The notes under the pieces: model-generated
Told to the model about the DNA's origin: nothing
The model's input: only the letters and a program-made list of their open reading frames with translations
Databases searched by the model: none
Position numbers and translations under genes: made by a program
Origin: Lysobacteraceae bacterium
GTDB lineage: Bacteria; Pseudomonadota; Gammaproteobacteria; Xanthomonadales; Xanthomonadaceae
Direction: 5' to 3'
DNA length: 64,000 bases
Assembly (NCBI GenBank): GCA_024508915.1
Contig: JANINR010000014.1
Coordinates: 1-64,000, forward strand
In this document: one piece after another, positions 40,884 through 54,134 of the stretch
Layout: the number at the start of each line of letters is the position of its first letter
How positions within the stretch are numbered: the first letter of the stretch is position 1

Positions 40884-40962
40884 TATAGGCATTGACCCGA
40901 ATCAGTGCCTTTGCCCGGCTTTCCGGCCACCATGGCCGCGTCGCCCCACCGAGGTCCTGTTC

Positions 40963-41385
40963 ATGCGCATCGTCGTTGCAGTGGATGGCAGTCCGGTTTC
41001 GGCGCGCGTCGCGCGCCACGTCGTCGCCCTGGCCAAGGCGATGCGCAAGCCGCCGTCGATCGTCCTGCTGGTCGTGGACATCCCGATGATGCCCGGCGTC
41101 GAACGCAGGATCGGCGCGGCCGCGGTCCGCCGGTTCCACCAGGAAACCTTCACCGATGCCTTGCGGCAAGCGCGCGAGGCCTTCGCCCGCGCCGGGGTGC
41201 CCTGGCAGGAAGACACCGTCGTCGGCGCGCCCGCGGAGGAAATCATGAAGGCATGCGCGCGGCACGACGCCGACCTGCTGGTGATGGGTTCCCGCGGCCA
41301 GGGCGCGGTGAAGAGCGCGCTGGTGGGTTCGGTGGCGATGAAGGTCGTGGCCGCCGGCAAGACGCCGGTCACCCTGGTCCGCTGA
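40963..41385 (+). CDS. Universal stress protein A family
   Basis: Protein of 140 residues. VVAVDGSPVSARVARHVVAL at the start and the ATP-binding loop GSRGQGAVKSALVGSVA near the end are the signatures of UspA proteins, which bind ATP and support stress survival. It is the first host gene beyond the prophage. It converges with rarA; a GC-rich palindrome lies between them. Confidence 0.9.
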   Translation: MRIVVAVDGSPVSARVARHVVALAKAMRKPPSIVLLVVDIPMMPGVERRIGAAAVRRFHQETFTDALRQAREAFARAGVPWQEDTVVGAPAEEIMKACARHDADLLVMGSRGQGAVKSALVGSVAMKVVAAGKTPVTLVR

Positions 41386-41392
41386 GGGCGCC

Positions 41393-41408
41393 GGCGGCCG
41401 CGGCCGCC
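41393..41408. terminator. GC palindrome between convergent genes
   Basis: A 16-base perfect palindrome, GGCGGCCGCGGCCGCC, sits between the convergent usp and rarA genes. A bidirectional terminator role is inferred from position; no U-tracts are visible. Confidence 0.35.
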
Positions 41409-41421
41409 ATCCTCCGATGCG

Positions 41422-42813
41422 TCAGCGCCTGCGCGCCGCCCGCGCCTGCTCGCGCGCGGCGCGCAGTGCGTCGAGCTTTTCCTTCAGCTTGAGCTCCAGG
41501 CCGCGGGGCACGGGTTCGTAGTACACGCGTTCGCCCAGCGCGTCGGGGAAACCGGTCTGTTCGAGCGCGATGCCGCCTTCGGCGTCGTGGTCGTACTGGT
41601 AGCCCTGGCCGTAGCCGAGGCGCTTCATCAGTTTCGTGGGCGCGTTGCGGATGTGCATCGGCACGTCGAGCGTGCCGTGGCGCTCGACGTCGGCGCGCGC
41701 GGCGCCGAACGCGGCGTGGGCGGCGTTCGACTTGGCCGTGCTGGCCAGGTAGATCACCACCTGCGCGAGCGCAAGGTCGCCCTCAGGGCTGCCGAGGCGG
41801 TCGTAGGCGTCCCAGGCCTCGATCGACATCTGCAGCGCCCGCGGATCGGCCAGGCCGATGTCCTCCACCGCCATGCGCGTGATGCGCCGCGCCAGGTAGG
41901 CGGGATCAGCGCCGCCGTCGAGCATGCGCGCGAACCAGTACAGCGCGGCGTCCGGATTGGAGCTGCGCACCGACTTGTGCAGCGCCGAGATCTGGTCGTA
42001 GAACTGCTCGCCGCCCTTGTCGAAGCGACGCGTGCGGTCGGCAAGCACCTGGGCGAGGGTGGCATCGGTGATCGTGGCGCCCTCCCCCGCGTCACCGCCC
42101 TCCCCCGCTTCGCCGGCGAGTTCGGCGGCGATCTCCAGCAGCGTCAGTGCGCGCCGCACGTCGCCGTCGGCGGCCTGCGCGATGAGTTCGAGCTGCTCGC
42201 GCGCCACGTGCAGGCCGCGGCCGCCGAGGCCGCGCTCGGCGTCGCCCAGCGCCTGCCGCAGCGCGTCCACGATGTCCTCCACGGACAGCGCTTCCATCAC
42301 GTGCACGCGGCAGCGCGACAACAGCGCGGAATTCAGCTCGAACGACGGATTCTCGGTGGTCGCGCCGACGAACAGGATCGTGCCGCGCTCGATGTGCGGC
42401 AGGAACGCATCCTGCTGCGTCTTGTTGAAGCGGTGCACCTCGTCGACGAACAGCACCGTGCGGCGCCCCGAGGCGAAACGCGCGGCGGCTTCGGCGAGTA
42501 CCTGCCGCACCTCCGGCAAGCCGGACAGCACCGCCGAGATCGCGCGGAAGTCGGCGTCGGCGTAGCGGGCGAGCAACAGCGCGAGCGTTGTCTTGCCGCA
42601 ACCCGGCGGGCCCCAGAGGATCATCGAGTGGACGCGGCCGGATTCGATCGCGCGACGCAGCGCGGAGCCCGGCGCCAGCAGCCGGCGCTGGCCGACCATC
42701 TCGTCCAGCGTGCGCGGCCGCATGCGCTCGGCGAGCGGTCGCAGCGCCGGATCGCCGGTGGACAGGAGGTCGGTGGTGGGCGTGGCGGCGGGCGCGGAAC
42801 GGCGGGCGGGCAT
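41422..42813 (-). CDS. rarA: Replication-associated recombination protein A (RarA/MgsA)
   Basis: Protein of 463 residues. AAA+ motifs are Walker A GPPGCGKTTLALLLA, Walker B VLFVDEVHRFNKTQQD and sensor 1 GATTENPSFELNSALLSR; the C-terminal tetramerisation region ends ERVYYEPVPRGLELKLKEKL. RarA acts on stalled replication forks. It is unrelated to the adjacent prophage and is part of the conserved host block. Confidence 0.95.
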   Translation of the reverse strand: MPARRSAPAATPTTDLLSTGDPALRPLAERMRPRTLDEMVGQRRLLAPGSALRRAIESGRVHSMILWGPPGCGKTTLALLLARYADADFRAISAVLSGLPEVRQVLAEAAARFASGRRTVLFVDEVHRFNKTQQDAFLPHIERGTILFVGATTENPSFELNSALLSRCRVHVMEALSVEDIVDALRQALGDAERGLGGRGLHVAREQLELIAQAADGDVRRALTLLEIAAELAGEAGEGGDAGEGATITDATLAQVLADRTRRFDKGGEQFYDQISALHKSVRSSNPDAALYWFARMLDGGADPAYLARRITRMAVEDIGLADPRALQMSIEAWDAYDRLGSPEGDLALAQVVIYLASTAKSNAAHAAFGAARADVERHGTLDVPMHIRNAPTKLMKRLGYGQGYQYDHDAEGGIALEQTGFPDALGERVYYEPVPRGLELKLKEKLDALRAAREQARAARRR

Positions 42814-42899
42814 GCCGCTAGCCTACCCGGTCGTGCGCGCCGCGGATCGCCGGCCGGCATCCCGGCCCGCGAGGGCGTGCCCAGGCGCCGCAGGCGAAC

Positions 42900-43616
42900 T
42901 CAGGAGCCGGCGTAGGCGAACGCAGCGTCGTTCGCGGCCGGGTCGGCGCCGAGCGCATAGTCCAGGCGCAGCCACTCGCCGCTGCGCGGGTCGTACAGGG
43001 CTTCGATCGTGGTCGCGGCGCGGCCTTCGGCGCCGAAGTCGGCGACGCCGCGCGCGACCACCCGCAGGTAGCGCCCGCCCACCGGCACCGCGCGTGCGTC
43101 GTCGATCGCCAGCGTCACCGGCTGGCCCGCGAACTCGGCATCCAGGCGCCGCGCCGCTGCCGTCGCCAGGCCGCGTTGCGTGGCGGGCGACACGGCGTGC
43201 TCGCCCGTCCCTTCGAACCAGAGCGACGGGGCATCGGCGCTGCGTGCTTCGCGGTCGTACAGCGCAGTGGCGCGCACCAGCATCGGCGCGCTTCCGTCGA
43301 TCCGCACCCGGGCCAGCGCCTCGACTTGCTGCTGCGCGGGGCCGGCATCGGAGATGAGCGGCGTATCGATCGCGACATCGACGGAATGGCCGGGGAACTG
43401 CGCGCCGATCGCCACCGCCAGGGCATCGGCCTGCGCGCCGGCGACGTGCAGGCCGGGCGCGCCCTCGTTCGAACCTTCATCGCGCACCGCCGTCGATGTC
43501 GTCGTGGCAACCACCGCCGGCATGGCGAGCGCCGGCGCGCGCAGCGCGCCCGTCATCGAAGCGCCGAAGAGCAGGCTTCCGGTGAGCGTGGCAATGAGGA
43601 GGGCGGGCTGGCGCAT
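42900..43616 (-). CDS. Secreted hypothetical protein
   Basis: Protein of 238 residues starting at the ATG complementary to 43614-43616. The N-terminal signal peptide is LIATLTGSLLFGASMTGALR. The mature part is Ala/Asp-rich with no recognised domain; VRIDGSAPMLVRATALYDRE and GRYLRVVARGVADFGAEGRA are regular beta-like segments. It sits between rarA and lolA on the same strand. It is probably periplasmic; the function is unknown. Confidence 0.7.
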   Translation of the reverse strand: MRQPALLIATLTGSLLFGASMTGALRAPALAMPAVVATTTSTAVRDEGSNEGAPGLHVAGAQADALAVAIGAQFPGHSVDVAIDTPLISDAGPAQQQVEALARVRIDGSAPMLVRATALYDREARSADAPSLWFEGTGEHAVSPATQRGLATAAARRLDAEFAGQPVTLAIDDARAVPVGGRYLRVVARGVADFGAEGRAATTIEALYDPRSGEWLRLDYALGADPAANDAAFAYAGS

Positions 43617-43700
43617 CGGATTCCCCGGGCCGAGGTGGCGGCGTCGCGGGTCACCTTGCGCGCACGGCCGTCGAAGGGCCGTGACGCCGCCGCGGCGCAT

Positions 43701-44321
43701 TCATCCTTCGATCACGTCCACGCCCTTGGGCGGGGCGAAGCGGAAGGTCGCCGCGGGGAACGCGGGATTGCGCTTCCACGCGCCGAAGTCGATCACGCTC
43801 TTCTGCCCGAGCGCATCGATGAACTGCATCTTCTCGAGGCCGCCGGCGCCGAAGCCCAGGCGAGCGGATTCGAAGCCCGCGCCATCCGACTGGCGGGGCT
43901 TCAGCGTGAGCCAGTGCAGGCCGTCCGCGTTGCCCGCCTCGGCCACGACGTAGTCGCGGTCGAGCTTCGCCGGATCGATCAGCGCGGCGAGCGGGCTGCC
44001 CTGCTCCGCCGTGCCCTGGGCGCGCCGGGTGGCCTGTTGCAGGTCGGGGTCGTACACCCAGACGCGGGAGCCGTCGGCCACGATCAGCTGCTCGTAGGGC
44101 TTGCGGTAGGCCCAGCGGAACAGGCGCGGCGCGGACAGCGCCACCTCGCCGCTGGAGGTTTCCTTGAGCTTGCCGTTGGGGTCGAAGACCTGCTGCGTGA
44201 ACGGGGCCTGCAGGCCCTTGACGCCCTTGGTGAACGCGGCGAGGTCGTCGCGCGCGCCAGCGGAAGCGGCGCCCGCGAACAGCAGCGTGGCGGTCGCGAG
44301 CACAGTGGCGGAACGCATCAT
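43701..44321 (-). CDS. lolA: Outer-membrane lipoprotein carrier LolA
   Basis: Protein of 206 residues with a signal peptide ending near ASA-G. Matching segments include LAAFTKGVKGLQAPFTQQVF, then LSAPRLFRWAYRKPYEQLIV and LKPRQSDGAGFESARLGFGA. LolA ferries lipoproteins across the periplasm from LolCDE to LolB. Adjacency to ftsK is the usual order in gammaproteobacteria. Confidence 0.9.
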   Translation of the reverse strand: MMRSATVLATATLLFAGAASAGARDDLAAFTKGVKGLQAPFTQQVFDPNGKLKETSSGEVALSAPRLFRWAYRKPYEQLIVADGSRVWVYDPDLQQATRRAQGTAEQGSPLAALIDPAKLDRDYVVAEAGNADGLHWLTLKPRQSDGAGFESARLGFGAGGLEKMQFIDALGQKSVIDFGAWKRNPAFPAATFRFAPPKGVDVIEG

Positions 44322-44393
44322 CGTGGGGGCTCCCTGCGGATCTGGAATCTGGCGGCCAGTCTGCCGCCGCCTTCCTGAACGCGCGGTAGAGCC

Positions 44394-46748
44394 TCAGGGC
44401 GCGGGCGGAGGCGGTGCGAGGACCGAGCGGTCGCCGTTGTGCTCCGGCGGGGTGACGATGCCGGCCGCCTCCATCGCCTCGATCAGGCGCGCGGCGCGGT
44501 TGTAGCCGATCTTGAGCCGCCGCTGCACGCCGGAGATCGACGCCCGGCGCGTCTCGGTGACGATGCGCACCGCCTCGTCGTAGAGCGGATCGGATTCGTC
44601 GCCGCCGCCGCCGCTTTCCGGCAGGCCGGTGGCGCCGACCACGTTGCCGTCGCCGAGCGACTGCACTTCCTCGAGCACGCCGTCCATGTATTGCGGCCCG
44701 TCGCAGGACTGCTTGAGGTGCTCGACCACGCGGTGCACTTCCTCGTCGCTGACGAAGGCGCCGTGGATGCGTTCCGGCATCGCCGTGCCCGGCGGCAGGT
44801 ACAGCATGTCGCCGTGGCCGAGCAGCGTCTCGGCGCCGCTCTGGTCCAGGATCGTGCGGGAGTCGATCTTGCTCGACACCTGGAAGGCGATGCGCGTGGG
44901 GATGTTCGCCTTGATCAGGCCGGTGATCACGTCGACCGACGGACGCTGCGTCGCCAGCACGAGGTGGATGCCGGCCGCGCGCGACTTCTGCGCGAGGCGC
45001 GCGATGAGTTCCTCGACCTTCTTGCCGACGATCATCATCATGTCGGCGAACTCGTCGATGATGATCACCAGGTACGGGAGCGGCTCGAGCGTGCGCGGCG
45101 CCTCGCCGGCTTCCGGCTTGAACAGCGGATCCGACATCGGCTGGCCGGCGTCGATCGCGTCCCTGACCTTCTTGTTGAAGCCGCCGAGGTTGCGCACGCC
45201 CACGGTGGACATCAGCTTGTAGCGGCGCTCCATCTCCGCCACGCACCAGCGCAGGCCGTTGGCGGCCTCCTTCATGTCGGTGACGACCGGCGCGAGCAGG
45301 TGCGGGATGCCCTGGTAGACGCTGAGTTCCAGCATCTTCGGGTCGATCATCAGCATCCGCACGTCCTGCGGCGACGCCTTGTACAGCAGCGACAGCACCA
45401 TCGCGTTGACCGCGACCGACTTGCCCGACCCGGTGGTGCCGGCGACCAGGAGGTGCGGCATGCGCGCCAGGTCGGCGACCGTCGGCCGGCCGGCGATGTC
45501 CTTGCCGAGCGCGAGCGTCAGCGGGCTCGCGGACTTGTCGTATTCGCGGGAGCGCAGCAGCTCGCTGAGGAAGATCATCTCGCGGTGCGAGTTCGGGATC
45601 TCCAGGCCGATGACGGACTTGCCCGGGATGACGTCGACCACGCGCACCGACTTCACCGACAGGCCGCGGGCGATGTCCTTGTCGAGCGAGGAGATCTGGC
45701 TGACCTTCACCCCCGGCGCGGGCTCGATCTCGAAGCGCGTGATCACCGGGCCCGGGTACGCGCCGACCACCTGCGCGTCGATGCGGAAATCCTTGAGCTT
45801 GAACTCGATCTGCCGCGACAGCGTCTCCAGGGTCTGCTCGTCGTAGCCCTTGGCCTGCGGCTTGGGATCGTCGAGCAGCGCCAGCGGCGGGATGCCCGAG
45901 CCGTCGCCGACGTGGAACAGCGGGATCTGCTGCTCGCGCTTGGCGCGGTCGCTCTTCTCCACCTGCGGCGGCGCCGGCGGTTCGATCTTCACCGGCGTGC
46001 GCTTGGCGCGCAGCTCGGTGTCGTAGCGGCGCACTTCCTCGCGCTCCTCGCGCAGGTCGCGGGTCTGCTGCCACTTGTCCGCCTCGCGGCTCGAGACGCG
46101 CGCGAACTTCGCCACGAGCCCGGGGATCGCCAGCGTCCACTTGCCGACGCGGTCCATGACCGCCAGCCACGACAGCCCGGTGGCCAGCGTCACCGACACC
46201 AGCAGCAGCGCGAGCAGGAAGAGATTGCCGCCCATCGGTCCGAACGCGCGGAACAGCGAACGGCCCACGAGCTGGCCGAGGATGCCGCCGCTGCCCGCCG
46301 AGAAGTCGGGGACCGCGCCGATGCGCAGGTGCAGCAGGCCGGTCGCCGACACCAGGAAGCCGACGATGCCCACCAGCCGCAAGGCCGGCCCGAGGTCCGG
46401 ATCGCCGTCCCCGTCGCTGTCCATGCCGAACAACGCGATCCAGGCGACCATCCCCAGCACCAGCGGCAGGAGGAACGCGACGTAGCCGGTGAGGTACAGC
46501 AGCACGTCCGCGACGTAGGCGCCGACCTGGCCGCCGACGTTGTGCAGCGGCGCGGTGACGCTGCCCGAATGCGACCAGCCCGGGTCCTGCGGCGAGTAGG
46601 TGACCAGGCTCGCCAGCAGGTACAGCAGCAGCGGCGCGACCAGGATCAGCGCGATGTCGCGCCACAGCCGCTGGCGGCCGGGCGACGGCGCCCGGCGCTT
46701 CGCGTCGGAGGCGGCGGCTTTCCTGCGGCTGGTCGCTGCCTCAGCCAC
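44394..46748 (-). CDS. ftsK: DNA translocase FtsK
   Basis: Protein of 784 residues. Four membrane segments lie within about 31-195, followed by a short charged linker, the alpha domain and the motor with Walker A GTTGSGKS (437-444) and Walker [13 protein letters not shown]. The C-terminal gamma domain is [20 protein letters not shown] and [19 protein letters not shown]. FtsK pumps chromosome termini through the septum and activates XerCD at dif. The linker is much shorter than in E. coli, as is normal outside enterics. A dif-like site lies 3.5 kb away at the prophage end. Confidence 0.95.
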   Translation of the reverse strand: MAEAATSRRKAAASDAKRRAPSPGRQRLWRDIALILVAPLLLYLLASLVTYSPQDPGWSHSGSVTAPLHNVGGQVGAYVADVLLYLTGYVAFLLPLVLGMVAWIALFGMDSDGDGDPDLGPALRLVGIVGFLVSATGLLHLRIGAVPDFSAGSGGILGQLVGRSLFRAFGPMGGNLFLLALLLVSVTLATGLSWLAVMDRVGKWTLAIPGLVAKFARVSSREADKWQQTRDLREEREEVRRYDTELRAKRTPVKIEPPAPPQVEKSDRAKREQQIPLFHVGDGSGIPPLALLDDPKPQAKGYDEQTLETLSRQIEFKLKDFRIDAQVVGAYPGPVITRFEIEPAPGVKVSQISSLDKDIARGLSVKSVRVVDVIPGKSVIGLEIPNSHREMIFLSELLRSREYDKSASPLTLALGKDIAGRPTVADLARMPHLLVAGTTGSGKSVAVNAMVLSLLYKASPQDVRMLMIDPKMLELSVYQGIPHLLAPVVTDMKEAANGLRWCVAEMERRYKLMSTVGVRNLGGFNKKVRDAIDAGQPMSDPLFKPEAGEAPRTLEPLPYLVIIIDEFADMMMIVGKKVEELIARLAQKSRAAGIHLVLATQRPSVDVITGLIKANIPTRIAFQVSSKIDSRTILDQSGAETLLGHGDMLYLPPGTAMPERIHGAFVSDEEVHRVVEHLKQSCDGPQYMDGVLEEVQSLGDGNVVGATGLPESGGGGDESDPLYDEAVRIVTETRRASISGVQRRLKIGYNRAARLIEAMEAAGIVTPPEHNGDRSVLAPPPPAP

Positions 46749-46757
46749 CGGGGAGCG

Positions 46758-47828
46758 TCAGACCTTCATGTCCAGCAGCGCGGGATGCACGAGCTTCCCG
46801 CCCTCCACGTTGATGCCCTTTACCAGCGCCTCGTTGCTGCGCCAGGCGTCGCCGGACGCCAGCTTGTTCACCCAGGGCAGGATCGCCGCGCAGATCGCCT
46901 GCGACGAGGTCTGCGGCACGGCGCCCGGCATGTTGGTCACGCAGAAGTGGGTCACGCCCTCCTCCACGTAGGTCGGATCCTTCCAGGTGGTCGGGCGCGA
47001 GGTCTCGAAGCAGCCGCCCTGGTCGATCGCGATGTCGACGACCACGCTGCCGTCGCCCATGTCGCGCAGCATCTCGCGGGTCATCACGTGGGGCGCCTTG
47101 GCGCCGGTGACCAGCACCGCGCCGACCACGAGGTCGGCGGCGGCGACTTCGCGCGCGACCACGTCGTGGTAGGGGTACAGCGCGGTGACGTTGTTGCCCA
47201 GGCGCATCATCTCGTCCATGCGGTCCTGGCGCATCTCGAACACCGTCACGTTCGCGCCCGCGGCCGCGGCCAGCGCGGCGGACGCGCCGCCGGCCTTGCC
47301 CGCGCCGAACACCACGACCTTGCCGCGCTCGGTCGACGGCAGGCCGCCGAGCAGCTTGCCCTTGCCGCCCATCGGCTGGTGCAGCAGGTGCGTGCCGACC
47401 TGCACGCCGATCTTGCCGGCGATCACCGACATCGGCGCCAGCAGCGGCAGGTCGCCGTTCGGCAGCTCGACGGTCTCGAAGGCGACGCCGGTCAGGCCGA
47501 TGTCGAGCAGCTTGCGCGTCAGCACCGGCTCGGCGGCCAGGTGCAGGTAGCAGAACAGCAAATGGTCCTTGCGCAGGTGGGCCAGGTCGCCGGCGATCGG
47601 CTCCTTGACCTTGACGATCATTTCGCCCTTTTCGTAGAGCGCGGCCGCATCCGGCGCGATCTTCACCCCGAGGCGGGCGTATTCCTCGTCCTGGAACCCG
47701 CTCTTGATGCCGGCGTCCTTCTCCAGCCAGACCTCGTGGCCACGCTTGACCAGGTCGCCGGCGGCGGCCGGGACGAGCGCGACGCGCCCTTCGAGGGTCT
47801 TGGTTTCCTTGGGAACGCCGATACGCAT
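46758..47828 (-). CDS. ald: Alanine dehydrogenase
   Basis: Protein of 356 residues. The opening MRIGVPKETKTLEGRVALVP and the NAD-binding region VVFGAGKAGGASAALAAAAG identify the AlaDH/PNT family. It oxidises alanine to pyruvate with NAD. On the minus strand a perfect -10 (TATAAT) lies at 47875-47870. It is divergent from trxB. Confidence 0.9.
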   Translation of the reverse strand: MRIGVPKETKTLEGRVALVPAAAGDLVKRGHEVWLEKDAGIKSGFQDEEYARLGVKIAPDAAALYEKGEMIVKVKEPIAGDLAHLRKDHLLFCYLHLAAEPVLTRKLLDIGLTGVAFETVELPNGDLPLLAPMSVIAGKIGVQVGTHLLHQPMGGKGKLLGGLPSTERGKVVVFGAGKAGGASAALAAAAGANVTVFEMRQDRMDEMMRLGNNVTALYPYHDVVAREVAAADLVVGAVLVTGAKAPHVMTREMLRDMGDGSVVVDIAIDQGGCFETSRPTTWKDPTYVEEGVTHFCVTNMPGAVPQTSSQAICAAILPWVNKLASGDAWRSNEALVKGINVEGGKLVHPALLDMKV

Positions 47829-47859
47829 GCTGGTGGTACCTCGGAGCTGTGGGGGATAA

Positions 47860-48860
<1,001 letters not shown>

Positions 48861-48861
<1 letters not shown>

Positions 48862-50018
48862 TGCCCGCGGCGCGCATCCACGGCGCGCTCTCGGGGATCC
48901 CGGCCGCGCAGTGGGATGCGCTGCACGACGGGCGGAATCCGTTCGTCGCGCACGCCTTCCTCGAGGGCATGGAGCGGCACGGCGTGGTGGCCGCGCGCCA
49001 CGGCTGGACGCCGCGCCATCTCGCGCTGTGGGAGGGCGACACGCTCGTCGCCGCGGCGCCTGCGTACCTGAAGGCCAACTCCCATGGCGAGTTCGTGTTC
49101 GACCACGCGTGGGCGCACGCCTACGCGCGATACGGACGCGAGTACTTCCCGAAGTGGCTGTGCGCCGTGCCATACAGCCCGGTCACCGGGCCGCGGCTGC
49201 TCGCGCGCGATCCGCACCTGCGCGCGGCGTTGCTCGACGCCTTCCGCGGGATCGCGGGCGGCGGGACGGCCCCGCCGGATGGGCTGTCGTCGGTGCACGT
49301 CAACTTCCACGAGGCCGTGGAAGACGCCGCGTTCGACGACGCCTGGCTGGCGCGCACCGATGTCCAGTACCACTGGCGCAATCGCGCCGGCTGGCGCGAT
49401 TTCGGGGCCTTCCTCGCGGCCATGGACCACAAGCACCGCAAGAACATCCGCAGCGAGCGCCGGCGCGTCGCCGCCGCCGGCGTGCGGTTCCGCGTGGTGC
49501 ACGGCGACGAGGCCTCGGCCGGCGACCTCGCCGCGATGCACGACTTCTACCTCGCGACCTTCGCCGAGCACGGCAACCGGCCGACGCTGACCCTGCCCTT
49601 CCTCCAGCACCTGGCCGAAGCGATGCCGCGGCAGCTCGTGCTGGTGCTGGCGGAGCGCGGCGGTCGCGCGATCGCCGGTGCGCTGTGCCTGCGCGGCGGC
49701 GACACGCTCTACGGCCGCTACTGGGGCGCCGATCCCGGCGAGCGCGTGCCCGGCCTGCATTTCGAGACCTGCTACTACCAGGGCATCGAGTACTGCCTGC
49801 GCGAAGGCCTGGCCTGTTTCGAACCCGGCGCCCAGGGCGAACACAAGCTCGCACGCGGGTTCCTCCCGGCGCTGGTGCGCAGCCGCCACTGGATCGCCGA
49901 TCCCGCGTTCGCCGGGGCGCTGGCGCCGTGGTGCGCCGAAGAGCGGCGCGAGGTCGAGGGGTGGGCCGCCGCGCTCGCGGCGCATTCCCCGTTCCGCGCC
50001 GACGCCGGCGCCGGCTGA
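48861..50018 (+). CDS. GNAT-fold transferase, DUF482-type (peptidoglycan-related)
   Basis: Protein of 385 residues from ATG 48861, overlapping the trxB stop. [20 protein letters not shown] and [20 protein letters not shown] are typical of DUF482/FemAB-like GNAT proteins often called peptidoglycan biosynthesis/recognition proteins. The exact substrate is unknown. The frame is open upstream for more than 4 kb opposite ftsK and ald, but that part has no coding character. Confidence 0.75.
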
Positions 50019-50020
50019 GC

Positions 50021-50773
50021 ATGCCGCGCCTGCGCCTGCCCGTCCTCGATGCGGACCCGGCCGCGCCGTTCCCGCCGGCCGCCGCGGCGCTGCGCGAACC
50101 CGACGGGCTCCTCGCGGTCGGCGGCGACCTTTCGCCCGTGCGGCTGCTCAACGCGTACGCGTACGGGATCTTCCCGTGGTATTCGGACGGCCAGCCGATC
50201 CTGTGGTGGTCGCCGGATCCGCGCATGGTGTTCCGGACCGATGCCCTGCACCTGTCGCGGCGCTTCCGCCGGGCGTTGCGCACCCTGCCCTGGGTCGCCA
50301 CCGCCGACACCGCCTTCGACGAGGTCGTTTCGGCCTGCGCCACGACGCCTCGCCCCGGGCAGCGCGGGACCTGGATCACGCCCGCGATGCGCGCGGCGTA
50401 CGGTGCGCTGCACCGGCTCGGCCATGCGCACTCGATCGAGGTGCGCGAGGCCGCGCCCGAGGGGCGCGGGGCGCTCGTGGGCGGCCTCTACGGCGTGGCC
50501 GTCGGGCGGATGTTCTTCGCCGAGAGCATGTTCAGCGCGCGCAGCGGCGGGTCGAAGGCGGCGCTGGGGGCCCTCGCCCTGCGGCTCGCGCACTGGGGCT
50601 GGCCGCTCGTGGACGCCCAGGTCGAGAACGCGCACCTGCGTTCGCTGGGCGCGGAACCCTGGCCGCGCGAGCGGTTCCTGCGGGAGGCCGCGCGCCTGGC
50701 CGCGCTCGATGCGCCGCCGGTCGGCTGGACGGAACGCTTCGGCGCCCTGCCCGCCGCCGCGCTCGCAGGCTGA
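50021..50773 (+). CDS. aat: Leucyl/phenylalanyl-tRNA-protein transferase
   Basis: Protein of 250 residues. [40 protein letters not shown] and [16 protein letters not shown] are characteristic of Aat. It attaches Leu or Phe to N-terminal Lys/Arg residues, creating N-degrons that ClpS delivers to ClpAP; clpA and clpS are encoded just beyond infA. It starts 2 bases after the preceding stop. Confidence 0.95.
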   Translation: MPRLRLPVLDADPAAPFPPAAAALREPDGLLAVGGDLSPVRLLNAYAYGIFPWYSDGQPILWWSPDPRMVFRTDALHLSRRFRRALRTLPWVATADTAFDEVVSACATTPRPGQRGTWITPAMRAAYGALHRLGHAHSIEVREAAPEGRGALVGGLYGVAVGRMFFAESMFSARSGGSKAALGALALRLAHWGWPLVDAQVENAHLRSLGAEPWPRERFLREAARLAALDAPPVGWTERFGALPAAALAG

Positions 50774-50791
50774 ATGGCGGCAGCCGCCGTT

Positions 50792-50820
50792 TTGCGCCCC
50801 TTCCGCCAAAGTGTCAGAAT
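50792..50820 (+). promoter_or_regulatory. Candidate infA promoter
   Basis: TTGCGC (50792-50797) and CAGAAT (50815-50820) at 17-bp spacing, between aat and infA. Matches to the consensus are moderate. Confidence 0.4.
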
Positions 50821-50831
50821 GTCGGACTTTC

Positions 50832-50850
50832 GGGCCCGGCCACCGGGCCC
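50832..50850 (+). promoter_or_regulatory. Stem-loop in infA leader
   Basis: GGGCCCGG (50832-50839) and CCGGGCCC (50843-50850) around CCA form a strong hairpin. It lies 15 bases before the infA ATG and just before its CAGGAA ribosome-binding sequence. It might regulate initiation-factor synthesis. Confidence 0.45.
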
Positions 50851-50865
50851 CGCAACAGGAAACAC

Positions 50866-51084
50866 ATGGCGAAAGACGACGTCATCGAATTCGAGGGCAC
50901 GGTCTCCGAGACCCTGCCCAACACGATGTTCCGCGTGAAGCTGGAGAACGGCCACGAGATCATCGCCCACATCTCCGGCCGCATGCGCAAGAACTACATC
51001 CGCATCCTCACCGGCGACAAGGTCAAGGTCGAGATGACCCCGTACGACCTGAGCAAGGGACGCATCACCTATCGCATGAGATAG
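50866..51084 (+). CDS. infA: Translation initiation factor IF-1
   Basis: Protein of 72 residues, the exact family length. [20 protein letters not shown] and [20 protein letters not shown] form the S1-like OB fold. IF-1 binds the ribosomal A site during initiation. The AGGA before the ATG is well spaced. A classic terminator follows. Confidence 0.97.
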   Translation: MAKDDVIEFEGTVSETLPNTMFRVKLENGHEIIAHISGRMRKNYIRILTGDKVKVEMTPYDLSKGRITYRMR

Positions 51085-51110
51085 CCGATCGAACCTGCTG
51101 ATCTAAAAAG

Positions 51111-51137
51111 AAAAAGCGACCTTCTTGGTCGCTTTTT
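51111..51137 (+). terminator. Rho-independent terminator of infA
   Basis: AAAAAGCGACC pairs with GGTCGCTTTTT around TTCTT, giving an 11-bp stem whose 3' end runs into a U-tract. Confidence 0.9.
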
Positions 51138-51175
51138 TGTTGTCGCGGGTGCGCCGGACGCGCATGCCACCAGGC

Positions 51176-51410
51176 GCGAATGTCCCCCGTCGCCGACCTG
51201 CGGCCGGCGCCTCCTCCTTTATTTCGCCCTTCGGGGCATGCGTAACCGGCGCTCCGGCTCTTCCCGCGGCTCAAGAGCCGCGCCTGCTCTTCCATCCACG
51301 ACCGGGGATGTCTGGGGGCGCGAGCGGGAGGGCTTTGGAGCGAAATAAAGGAGGAGGCGCCGGCTCTTTGGCGCCGGGGGACATTCGCTCCAAAGCCCTC
51401 CCGCTCGCGC
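51176..51410. repeat. Nested palindromic intergenic element
   Basis: Three inverted pairs occupy the 286-base gap between the infA terminator and clpA. The outer pair is 51176-51189 with 51375-51388 (14 bp). The inner pair is 51203-51227 with 51340-51364 (25 bp perfect). A competing pair is 51318-51344 with 51384-51410 (27 bp perfect), sharing bases with the first two. A small GCGGCTC/GAGCCGC hairpin lies in the central loop. No ORF is supported. Such elements in this family are usually dispersed genomic repeats; copy number cannot be judged here. Confidence 0.75.
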
Positions 51411-51423
51411 TTGCGACGGAGCG

Positions 51424-53697
<2,274 letters not shown>

Positions 53698-53791
53698 CTG
53701 GGGGGAACCTCCGCTGGGAACGTCCTGGATTGGCCCGTCCGGGCCTCCTGTCCCCGATATGGGGCGCGGGCGGCGCTCCCGCAAGCCCCTT

Positions 53792-54112
53792 CTACGCCTT
53801 CTCCATCGTGCAGAGCAACGGATGCTGGTTGAGCCTTGCGTATTCGTTCACCTGCGCCACCTTGGACTCTGCCACCTCGCGGGTGAACACCCCGCACACG
53901 CCCCTGCCCCGGGTATGGACGTGGAGCATGACCTGGGTGGCCTTCTCGATGTTCATGCCGAAGAACCGGACCAGCACGTCCACGACGAAGTCCATCGGGG
54001 TGTAGTCGTCGTTCAGCAGCAGCACGGAGTACAGCGGCGGGCGCGCGACCTCGGGGCGGGTGGTCTCCACCGCCACGCCATGGTCGCGTTCGCTGCCGGG
54101 TTTGTTCGCCAT
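53792..54112 (-). CDS. clpS: Clp adaptor protein ClpS
   Basis: Protein of 106 residues from the ATG complementary to 54110-54112. [20 protein letters not shown] and [20 protein letters not shown] match ClpS: the N-degron pocket and the ClpA-binding face. It recognises N-terminal Leu, Phe, Tyr and Trp, including those added by Aat, and hands substrates to ClpAP. It is encoded upstream of clpA on the same strand, separated by 94 bases. Confidence 0.95.
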   Translation of the reverse strand: MANKPGSERDHGVAVETTRPEVARPPLYSVLLLNDDYTPMDFVVDVLVRFFGMNIEKATQVMLHVHTRGRGVCGVFTREVAESKVAQVNEYARLNQHPLLCTMEKA

Positions 54113-54134
54113 GGCGTGATTATAGAATGGCCGC

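Noticed and set aside
40861-40886. Resemblance to one loxP arm (GAAGTTAT)
   Set aside because: Only part of one arm matches; the 11-6-11 symmetry fits dif much better.
40797-40962. A tRNA gene at the prophage end as attachment site
   Set aside because: No cloverleaf-like sequence was found; the dif-like site explains the boundary.
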